In this document: positions 31,101-37,116 of the stretch, piece after piece
Numbering within the stretch: position 1 is the stretch's first letter
Layout: each line of letters opens with the position of its first letter
Assembly: GCA_030378105.1 (NCBI GenBank)
Contig: JAUCGL010000031.1
Location: forward strand, 1 to 37,116
Origin: Candidatus Halobeggiatoa sp. HSG11
GTDB taxonomy: Bacteria > Pseudomonadota > Gammaproteobacteria > Beggiatoales > Beggiatoaceae
Length of the DNA stretch: 37,116 nucleotides
Direction of reading: 5' to 3'
Made by a program: the position numbers and the translations under genes
Notes under the pieces: model-generated
What the model saw: the letters and a program-made list of their open reading frames with translations, nothing else
The model's database searches: none
What the model was told of the DNA's origin: nothing

Positions 31101-33055
31101 TAATTACCAGTGGCAATAGCATTGGCTTGAGATACAGAAATTTTCATGCCTTCTTTTAAAGTACGGGTGGATATGACCAGTTCACCTATTTCATCATTGT
31201 TACGGTATTCAATATTGTCATCAATAACTTTGCCCAAAGCAAGAGTTTTCAAATGTTCATTTACCAGTGATAATGGAGTAACTAAACGCTTAGTTGCACC
31301 AGTGATAAAAATTAAGGTAATTAATCCAATCACAAATATCGCAATGCCTTCTAGCCATTTCAGTCTGGTGATGGCAGCAAATGCTTCAGTTTCATCAATT
31401 TCAGCAATTAAGGCCCAAGTTGTATCACCCACGATAATAGGAGTATAAGCGGATAAAACTGGTTTACCCCGATAATCAAGTATAATTTTGCTACCAGTTT
31501 CTCCGGCTAATGCTGAACGACTGGCTTGCGTATCCACCATACCCTTAATTGGATTAGCAAAAGATGCAATTAACGAATGGTGAACTGGATCAATAATAGA
31601 GTTGGAACGCATGAGTTTATCGCTGCCAACAATATAAGTTTCGCCCGTATTACCCATACCAGCCCGCTGTTGCATAATATTATTAATAGCTTGGTCAGAA
31701 AACTGTAAAGCCACTACCAATTCAACATGATCATCATGTAGTAATGGTTGGGCAATGAAAGCTGCTGGCTCATTATTACTTGGAGCATAGGGAGCAAAAT
31801 CACTTATGCCAAATTTTTTAGTTTGAAGTACCTTTTTCATCAATTGTCCTAAACCAGAATCAGCGTATTTACCAGTTAAAATATTAGAATGGTAATCAGA
31901 TTCACGAGTAACAGTATAAGAAATTTCCCCTTGCGGATGAATTAAAAATAAATCGTGATAGCCATAATGTTGAATATATTTAGCAAAAAAATTTTCTTGT
32001 TCACCAATTAGTTTAGGAATCAATATTTCTTCTAACTTCATGGTTGTGAGGATAGCCCAATTAAGATCGGGAATTTGTAAAGGAGCATAAACTGTTATTT
32101 CTAAATCACCGGTACTACCAACTTTACTGTTATTACCAGTTTTTCCAGCCAATGCATTGTCTATATCTGTACCATTTTTTTCAGTACCAATCTTGGCTTC
32201 TTTGCCGGTAACAATTCTATTGCTGCGATAACTATTTTGTCCGTTTGATTTACCTACTAGATAAGTTTCCCCAGTTTCTCCCATGCCTTCACGCTCATTA
32301 ACAATAGCATTAATAGCTTTTGGTAATAAGCTCAAAACCCAAACTCCAATCAATTTGTCATTATGAAATATAGGAGCGGTTATAAAAGCAAGATATTGAT
32401 TATTTGCCGGCGGATAGGGAGCAAAATCTTGAATATTAATTTCTCTTAAACCTTTTTGAAAGGCTTGTTGCAAATGGGTATTTTTTAAAACTCCACTTAA
32501 TATATTTTGTCCCAAATCAAGCCGTTTGGCAGTAGTGTATATTATATGACCGTCTGGAGCGATAAGTAATAAATCATCAAAATCATAAGTTTTAGTATAT
32601 TGTACTAACTCATCACCAAAATTTTTTTCAATGTTTTGCAAAATATTTTTTTCGATTTGTTGGTCGTTGCTATCAACAGCTTTGTCAAGTTGTTCAATAG
32701 CTTGAGTCAGTGAATAATTTTTTGCCAAAACGCTTAGATTGTTTAAACGTTCTTGAAAATATTTTTCTATTTGATAACCTTGATGACCTTGAATTGCATG
32801 CAGTTTTTGAAAAGAGCTTTGACGTAGATTGGCCACCATATCTAACAGGACTTGCATATCATTTTTACGTTCAGCAAAAAATCTTTCAAGCTGGTTTTTT
32901 TTAACTTCACGGATACTTTCAAGTTGATTAAATGCCTGACTTGATAAAGCATCTTTACTTTCAAATAAAGCAAAGCTACCAATAAGTAGCAGTGGTATAA
33001 AGCCAATTGCTATGGCTGTGAGTAATAATTTGGTTCTTAGTTTAAAATTTTTCAT
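28130..33055 (-). CDS. Hybrid sensor histidine kinase 1: Cache-HAMP-GAF-HisKA-HATPase-REC-REC-REC
   Basis: This 1641-residue membrane protein has a first membrane helix at about 9-30 and a second at about 568-588. They bound a 530-residue periplasmic region with two Cache-like halves (paired GETYLVG and GETYIVGS strands; LAGKTG and LAGETGS). HAMP follows (to about 660), then a GAF-like domain (690-845) and a Gln/Glu-rich coiled coil (850-955). HisKA has phospho-acceptor His969 (MSHELRTPLN). HATPase has an N box near 1084, DSGIGIP and GGTGLGLS. Three receivers follow: the first (D1303) and last (LMDIMMP) are intact, while the middle one begins LIVSDIE, losing one acidic residue. It is a close paralogue of the kinase at 33924-37001. 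Confidence 0.93.
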   Translation of the reverse strand: MKNFKLRTKLLLTAIAIGFIPLLLIGSFALFESKDALSSQAFNQLESIREVKKNQLERFFAERKNDMQVLLDMVANLRQSSFQKLHAIQGHQGYQIEKYFQERLNNLSVLAKNYSLTQAIEQLDKAVDSNDQQIEKNILQNIEKNFGDELVQYTKTYDFDDLLLIAPDGHIIYTTAKRLDLGQNILSGVLKNTHLQQAFQKGLREINIQDFAPYPPANNQYLAFITAPIFHNDKLIGVWVLSLLPKAINAIVNEREGMGETGETYLVGKSNGQNSYRSNRIVTGKEAKIGTEKNGTDIDNALAGKTGNNSKVGSTGDLEITVYAPLQIPDLNWAILTTMKLEEILIPKLIGEQENFFAKYIQHYGYHDLFLIHPQGEISYTVTRESDYHSNILTGKYADSGLGQLMKKVLQTKKFGISDFAPYAPSNNEPAAFIAQPLLHDDHVELVVALQFSDQAINNIMQQRAGMGNTGETYIVGSDKLMRSNSIIDPVHHSLIASFANPIKGMVDTQASRSALAGETGSKIILDYRGKPVLSAYTPIIVGDTTWALIAEIDETEAFAAITRLKWLEGIAIFVIGLITLIFITGATKRLVTPLSLVNEHLKTLALGKVIDDNIEYRNNDEIGELVISTRTLKEGMKISVSQANAIATGNYEQKVKLLSEQDELGQALVDMTNTLRDTTVRNMREDWLKTGQAQLSEKTSGEQDITYLAKNIISFITTYVEAQVGLFYLVKQENKLEIIASYAYTMNENTPSEFYFGESLVGQAALEQKIISVTQTPAECPLIIRSGLTGALPQQILLLPFLYENELKGVIEIGSAEELTEIHRDFLELIMPNIGIAVNTADSRTQMQVLLKQSQQQSEELKAKQKEMQQSNEELQSQSEELQAQSEEMQSQQEELRQTNEMLEERTRGLEQQRTETQEKNRILEANRVEMEKAQIEMEKVQTAIVLKAEELELASKYKSEFLANMSHELRTPLNSLLILAQLLADNKPGTLNEKQIEYAKTINSAGKDLLTLINDILDLSKVEAGKIEVQWENVLLPDLLTTIEQKFQPIADNKELEFTTTIDVDINPTQRTDSQRVKQIINNLLSNAFKFTNEGSVKIMVKHPSEVPTNIGGQQLEPNKTIAISVIDSGIGIPKEKQQAIFEAFQQADGSTSRKYGGTGLGLSISRQLARLLGGELTLTSNDKGSIFTLYLPESAESTKSAEPVKTVTPVSVPIEKPLLKKSNYPSVKPESLPKPKPLPDDRDDLKPGDKFILFIEDDRKFSKILTDLSTEKGFKHLLAEDGITGVQLAEQYKPSAIILDVGLPELNGWSVMERLKDNPETRHIPVHFMSAADQSMDAKKMGAIGYLLKPVSMEKLTNAFKQIEQFLTRTVKNLLIVSDIELHRQKIIELVDEEGIQIQQETTVEAAFQNLETVPYDCIILDIDIEQGSGGKLLEMMHQNRTHCQTPIIVYTDRDLTTEEEVLLMRCSDAIPIKSVSSSERLLDEATLFLHQIEAKLPDNKRDMLHMVHDKEAILKNKKVLIVDDDVRNVFALATVLEENNMETVCAINGQEGLKLLEKHNDTAIILMDIMMPEMDGYEAMREIRKQPKYRKLPIIALTAKAMKDDKSKCIEAGANDYLAKPVDSDKLMSLMRVWLYR

Positions 33056-33204
33056 ATATCTTCATTGTTGTTGTTAGGTTCATGGATAGTTGAATTATTT
33101 TTAAATAATATTCTGAATTATAGCAATTCAGATATAATAATGCAGGTTTAAATGTGGATTTTGATAAATTCGTTGTGAGATATGGAGAGGTGAAGCTGAA
33201 GTTG
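33056..33204. other. Upstream region of hybrid kinase 1
   Basis: This is AT-rich sequence that must hold the promoter of the kinase gene on the minus strand. No confident promoter boxes or repeats were found beyond the short palindrome CTGAATTATAGCAATTCAG at 33113-33131. Confidence 0.4.
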
Positions 33205-33446
33205 AGTAGTCCGCGACTAGGTGAGAGTTCTTAAATTTGAAGAAATAGTTAAGCGGAGCGCATTTCTTGAAATTTTGAACAAGCTCACCGTTAAGTCATG
33301 GGGGAGTCGGTGGGACGGAGCTGCTTCAGTGCGGAGTCGCCCGATGAGACCGGACGTGTCGGGGCAAGTAATAACCGGTTTCGCTGAAAAATTGATTAGT
33401 TCACGGGACATGGACGTTCCGGGGACATCATGAAATTTCTGCGAAA
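33205..33446 (+). ncRNA. GC-rich structured element, possible group II intron 5' fragment
   Basis: This 240-bp stretch is much richer in G and C than the genome around it. On + it begins CCGCGACTAGGTGAGAGTTC, similar to the GUGCGAC...GUGAAAGUCC start of many bacterial group II introns. It contains CGGTGGGACGGAGCTGC, CGGAGTCGCCCGATGAGACC and GGGACATGGACGTTCCGGGG. Both strands have only short, unconvincing frames. No reverse transcriptase and no domain V motif follow, so if it is an intron it is a remnant. The last 60 bases recur in degenerate form at 28061-28120 beside kinase 1. The assignment rests on remembered consensus only. Confidence 0.35.
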
Positions 33447-33801
33447 CTCATCTATGATAAGGTTCTAAAAAATTATCTTTACCGGTGATAAGAAAACCAC
33501 GTTCCCCAGTTTCCATATCCACTACTAATTTTTTAGTAGTCCTCCAAAAAGTAGTGATGACTCCAAAAAACATGTTAAGTTTCAAATGCCTAATCAGGTT
33601 TAACACTACATATTGGAGGACTACCAATAGATGGGCATTGGTTAACATTGGTTGATCATGGTCAACCAAAAAATTAAATTATTGGGTTAATTTATATAAG
33701 TTAAACAACAGTATAGATGTTATGGTTATCATCAATGTTAAGGTAGCTATGTAACCAATAATTATTTTTTTGCCTACTTTAAGATTATTAAAAAAAATCA
33801 T
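33447..33801 (-). pseudogene. CHASE3-domain sensor remnant, with stop codon and MITE insertion
   Basis: From the ATG at 33799-33801 (minus) it encodes VGKKIIIGYIATLTLMITIT, a membrane helix, then LTQ and an in-frame TAA (33679-33681). The same frame carries on with VDHDQPMLTNAHLL. A 90-bp element follows, then KKLVVDMETGERGFLITGKD and NFLEPYH. Membrane helix, VDH, TNAHLL and METGERGFLITG are the CHASE3 extracellular sensor. Removing 90 bp at 33535-33624 joins HLL directly to KKLVVD. The frame ends at 33448, where the repeat shared with 28090 begins, so all downstream kinase domains are missing. It lies just downstream of kinase 2 on the same strand. Confidence 0.72.
33535..33625. mobile_element. 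GGTAGTC-family MITE-like element inside the CHASE3 remnant
   Basis: The ends AGTAGTCCTCCA and TGGAGGACTACC form an almost perfect terminal inverted repeat. The interior (AAGTAGTGATGACTCCAAAA AACATG, split here only for length) matches the copy at 27941-28030. Its insertion adds exactly 30 codons to the interrupted frame if 90 bp are counted as inserted. Confidence 0.72.
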
Positions 33802-33923
33802 AATATTAGTTCACTGTTAAAATTTATTTAAGAAGGATGCAAAACACCACAGTACGTATTCTCAACATATTGTGGTAACAAATAAAATGTACATATCTAA
33901 AATTACGATATCAATAATCATAC

Positions 33924-36900
33924 CTACCGATACAACCAAACTCGCATTAGAGACAGCAATTTATCTGTATCAACTGGTTTGGTCAAATAATCATTAGCCC
34001 CAGCTTCAATACATTTATTTTTGTCGTCTTTCATGGCCTTAGCGGTTAAGGCTATTATTGGCAAATTCCGATATTTGGGTTGTTTACGAATTTCTTTAAT
34101 AGCCTCATAACCATCCATTTCCGGCATCATAATATCCATCAAAACTATTGTAATATCCGGATTGGATTTCAAAAGTTTCAAACTTTCTTTACCATTAACC
34201 GCACACACAACTTCCATGTCGTGATTTTCTAAAATAGTTGCCAGAGCATAAACATTACGTACATCATCATCAACAACAAGAACATTTTTATTTTTCAGAA
34301 TAGTTACTTTATCATGCACCATATGCAACATTTCACGTTTATTATCAGGCAAGTTAGCTGCTATTTGATGTAAAAATAAACTGATTTCATCAACTAAATG
34401 TTCTGGTGAATCGGCAGATTTGATTGGAATCTCTTCTGAACACTGCAATAATAATGCTTCTTCTTCGTCAGTTAAATCTCGATCAGCATAAACAACAATT
34501 GGAATTTTACAAGCTGGAACTTTCTTTTGATACATCTTTTTCAATAATTCACTACCAGTGTTTTGTTCAACATTTATATCCAAAATAACACAATCATAGG
34601 TCATTTCTAATAACTTTTGACAAGCTGTTTCACTGGTAAGAGATATTTCAATTTGCAAATCGTCATTTGCTACCAAGCTCATGATTTTCTGTTGATTTGC
34701 TTCATTATCAGCAAGAACCAATAATTTTTTCATTGTTTTAGCAAGAAAAGTTTCGATTTTTTGGAAAACTTCATCCAACTTTTCTATATTTATCGGTTTA
34801 ATCAAATAACCAATTGCACCCAATTTTTTAGCATCCATGCTTTGGTCGGAAGCAGAGACAAAATGCACAGGAATATGACGAGTGCTTGGCTTATCTTTTA
34901 ACTTTCGCATCACAGTTAAACCATCCATTTTTGGTAAACTTATGTCCAAAATTATTGCACTCGGCTTATGTTTTTCAGCCAATTTAAGACCAGTTAAACC
35001 ATCTTCTGCTGATAAACATTTAAATCCCTTATTTTTAGACAAGTCTCTTAGGATATTAGAAAATTTACAGTCATCTTCTATCACTAAAATAGTTTTGTCA
35101 GTTGACAATAAATTATCTCTATCATCAGACCGTAAAACTTCTTTTGGAGATTGATATTCTTCCATTAATAAAGGTGGTTCTGATGTTGCTGTCTGAGAAA
35201 TTGGTAAAGATGATTGTTTTTCAGGTAAATATAAAGTAAACGTGCTACCTTTTTCAGATTCACTTACCAAAGTCAATTCTCCGCCCAACAAACGAGCTAA
35301 TTGTCGAGAAATAGATAAACCTAAACCAGTACCGCCGTAACTTCGACTTGTTGAACCATCAGCTTGTTGGAAAGCTTCAAATATATTTTGTTGCTTATCT
35401 TTTGGAATTCCAATTCCCGTATCGCTAACGCTGATAATAATGGTTTTACCTAATTCTAATTTATCTATATAATGAGGAATTTCAGTTGGATGCTGTACTA
35501 TTAGTTTAACTTCACCTTCGCTAGTAAATTTCAAAGCGTTGGACAACAAGTTATTGATTATTTGCTTAATACGCTGACCATCAGTAACTAAAATATCTGG
35601 TATATCACTTGCGATCGTTAGATTGAATTCCACATTTTTATCATTTGCAATTGGGGCAAATTTTTGTTCAATTGAAGCAAGTAAATTGGGTAACGATATG
35701 TCTTCCCACTGTACTTCAACTTTGCCAGCTTCAACTTTGGACAAATCTAAAATGTCATTAATTAAAGTAAGTAAATCATTACCAGCACTATTGATAGTTT
35801 CAGCGTATTCAATCTGTTTTTCATCTAAATTGCCAGTTTTATTTTCTGCTAATAATTGCGATAAAATTAACAGGCTATTCAAAGGAGTACGCAATTCATG
35901 TGACATATTGGCTAAAAACTCAGATTTATATTTACTGGCTAATTCTAATTCCTTAGCTTTAAGAGTTATCGCAGTTTGGGCTTTTTCCATCTCTATTTTT
36001 TGTTGTTCCAGATCATTGGTACGTTCTTCAAGAGTTTCATTGGATTGGCGTAATTCTTCTTGTTGAGATTGTAGTTCTTCTGATTGACTTTGCAATTCTC
36101 CATTAGCTTTTTGTAATTCTTCTTGTTGAGTTTGCAATTCTTCTGTTTGTTGCCGGCTTCTTTGGAGTAATTCCTGCGTTTGAGAACGAGATTCGGCAGT
36201 GTTAATTGCGACTCCAATGACTGACATAATTTGAGTTAACAGTAATTTATCAGTTTCAGTAACGGTTTTAAAAGCAGCTAGTTCAATAACAGCTTTTAAT
36301 TTACCTTCATAAATAATTGGTTGGATTAATAAATTATTAGGTAATGCTGTCCCTAAACCGGAGTTTATGTGTACATAATAGTCTTTTGGAACTTTGGTTA
36401 TATGCAGTTGTTTTTGTTCTAAAGCAGTCTGTCCAACTAAGCCTTCACCAGTTTTAAATTCATGTTTAATTCCTTTCCGGTTAGTGTAAGCATAGCTACC
36501 AATTAATTTTAATTTATCCTGTTCATATATATAAAACATACCAACTGACATTTGTAAGTAATTAGCTAACAAAGCGATAACGTTTTTTGCTAACTGTGTC
36601 ATATTTTGTTCACCGCTAACAACGTCACCTAATTGAGTTTGTCCAGTTTTTAACCAATCTTGAGTAGTGTTTTTACTAGTGGCTTCCTCTAATTTGATTG
36701 CTGCTGTTTCCAATGCTGTTTTAATTTGAATAAAGTCACCTTGATATTCGGCTTGAGCAGTTACAGTTTGACCTTTAGCTAATTTTTGCGAAATCTGTAC
36801 TATATCTTCAACTACAAATTTTAAATTAGATAATGTGGTATCTAAAGAGTCTTTTATCTGCACAAAGTCACCGTTGTATTCTGTATTAGGTGTGACTCGT

Positions 36901-37001
36901 AAATCACCAGCTACTAATCCTTGGGACACTTTAACAACATCTATTATGACCTGACGTAAGTTAACTAGGCCAGTATCTAAAGACTGTTTAATTGGTAGTC
37001 C
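33924..37001 (-). CDS. Hybrid sensor histidine kinase 2: HAMP repeats-GAF-HisKA-HATPase-REC-REC-REC (5' end lost)
   Basis: The frame is open from 37001; a stop TAG lies at 37002-37004. About 1000 residues remain from a GTG at 36929, though homology starts earlier. The N-terminus holds HAMP-like modules (LVAGDLRV...EYNGDFVQIKDSLDTTL, then AKGQTVTAQAEYQGDFIQIK). A GAF-like domain, a coiled coil (EELQ/EELR repeats) and HisKA (His345 counted from the GTG, MSHELRTPLN) follow. HATPase has DTGIGIP and GGTGLGLS. Three receivers come last; the middle one begins LVLADNE and lacks one acidic residue. It is paralogous to kinase 1 from the GAF domain on. The membrane and sensor part is missing, because a GGTAGTCCCTACAAACC repeat starts at 36994. 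It may be a truncated gene, or may use an internal start. Confidence 0.85.
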   Translation of the reverse strand, partial: GLPIKQSLDTGLVNLRQVIIDVVKVSQGLVAGDLRVTPNTEYNGDFVQIKDSLDTTLSNLKFVVEDIVQISQKLAKGQTVTAQAEYQGDFIQIKTALETAAIKLEEATSKNTTQDWLKTGQTQLGDVVSGEQNMTQLAKNVIALLANYLQMSVGMFYIYEQDKLKLIGSYAYTNRKGIKHEFKTGEGLVGQTALEQKQLHITKVPKDYYVHINSGLGTALPNNLLIQPIIYEGKLKAVIELAAFKTVTETDKLLLTQIMSVIGVAINTAESRSQTQELLQRSRQQTEELQTQQEELQKANGELQSQSEELQSQQEELRQSNETLEERTNDLEQQKIEMEKAQTAITLKAKELELASKYKSEFLANMSHELRTPLNSLLILSQLLAENKTGNLDEKQIEYAETINSAGNDLLTLINDILDLSKVEAGKVEVQWEDISLPNLLASIEQKFAPIANDKNVEFNLTIASDIPDILVTDGQRIKQIINNLLSNALKFTSEGEVKLIVQHPTEIPHYIDKLELGKTIIISVSDTGIGIPKDKQQNIFEAFQQADGSTSRSYGGTGLGLSISRQLARLLGGELTLVSESEKGSTFTLYLPEKQSSLPISQTATSEPPLLMEEYQSPKEVLRSDDRDNLLSTDKTILVIEDDCKFSNILRDLSKNKGFKCLSAEDGLTGLKLAEKHKPSAIILDISLPKMDGLTVMRKLKDKPSTRHIPVHFVSASDQSMDAKKLGAIGYLIKPINIEKLDEVFQKIETFLAKTMKKLLVLADNEANQQKIMSLVANDDLQIEISLTSETACQKLLEMTYDCVILDINVEQNTGSELLKKMYQKKVPACKIPIVVYADRDLTDEEEALLLQCSEEIPIKSADSPEHLVDEISLFLHQIAANLPDNKREMLHMVHDKVTILKNKNVLVVDDDVRNVYALATILENHDMEVVCAVNGKESLKLLKSNPDITIVLMDIMMPEMDGYEAIKEIRKQPKYRNLPIIALTAKAMKDDKNKCIEAGANDYLTKPVDTDKLLSLMRVWLYR

Positions 37002-37023
37002 CTACAAACCGATGTAGGTATGT
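36994..37023. repeat. GGTAGTCC-ended repeat interrupting kinase 2
   Basis: GGTAGTCCCTACAAACCGAT then GTAGG contains the hairpin CCTACA/TGTAGG. Its start shares GGTAGTCC with the 90-bp element family, but the following bases differ. Coding homology of kinase 2 stops at this point. The other end was not found in the remaining 93 bases of the window. Confidence 0.45.
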
Positions 37024-37116
37024 TATCATAGTATTTTATATCAAGATAAACACTTAATAAAGGTATTGGAATATATGTGCGAAAAAATTAATACAGAAAT
37101 AATAATTTTATGTCCA

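Noticed and set aside
33221-33433. Open frames on both strands of the GC-rich island (70 and 64 codons)
   Set aside because: Both arise because the island is GC-rich with few stops. Products have no recognisable domain, and the segment looks like structured RNA or a mobile element remnant.

Overview
The window looks like chromosome from an AT-rich gammaproteobacterium. The housekeeping genes are of gammaproteobacterial type: LpxL-like acyltransferase, GmhA/DiaA, Der, Tgt, MazG, UppS and CdsA. They sit among several families of short hairpin repeats, P-loop NTPases with TPR or Sel1 repeats, a CHAT protease, an NnrS membrane protein and very large hybrid histidine kinases. This mix fits the large filamentous sulfur bacteria (Beggiatoaceae/Thiotrichales). 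That placement is inference, because the window holds no rRNA or other phylogenetic marker.

Layout. 1-361: the right end of an IS5-type insertion sequence that has cut a patatin-like phospholipase gene, which also carries a frameshift. 496-5054: lpxL-like acyltransferase (-), a REC-PAS-GGDEF-EAL protein whose three signalling domains are all degenerate (+), and an NnrS protein (+). 5055-8714: repeats, a SEC-C relic, and a DUF4062-NTPase-TPR protein with a frameshifted tail (-). 8715-11350: a two-gene operon (-) in which a REC-class III cyclase-REC protein overlaps a Dam-type adenine methyltransferase by 4 bp. 12071-18062: ordinary genes on + (gmhA/diaA, der, a DUF4398 lipoprotein and OmpA-like lipoprotein pair, YkgJ-type cysteine cluster protein, tgt). 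18429-25840: all on - and in transcription order an ATPase_2-type NTPase, an NTPase with Sel1 repeats, mazG, and an exported TPR-CHAT protease. 26293-27818: uppS-cdsA (-). 28130-37001: two paralogous hybrid kinases, each with three receiver domains (-), separated by a wrecked CHASE3 gene and a GC-rich structured element.

How it may work together. The core genes serve envelope synthesis (LpxL, GmhA, UppS, CdsA, OmpA), ribosome and tRNA maturation (Der, Tgt) and nucleotide-pool cleaning (MazG). The accessory genes lean towards signalling and possibly conflict functions. They include two giant phosphorelay kinases, a cyclase under receiver control that is translationally coupled to a DNA methyltransferase, three STAND-like or AAA-like NTPases and a caspase-like CHAT protein. 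No CRISPR array, tRNA or rRNA gene was seen. The most promising candidates for something undescribed are the receiver/cyclase/methyltransferase operon beside the DUF4062-NTPase, and the NTPase/NTPase/MazG/CHAT run. Both are hypotheses from gene order and domains only.

Short non-autonomous elements are a second theme. At least three families with terminal inverted repeats occur (about 90, 136 and 140 bp), plus a perfect 37-bp inverted repeat. One 90-bp copy lies inside the CHASE3 relic, and its removal restores a continuous domain.
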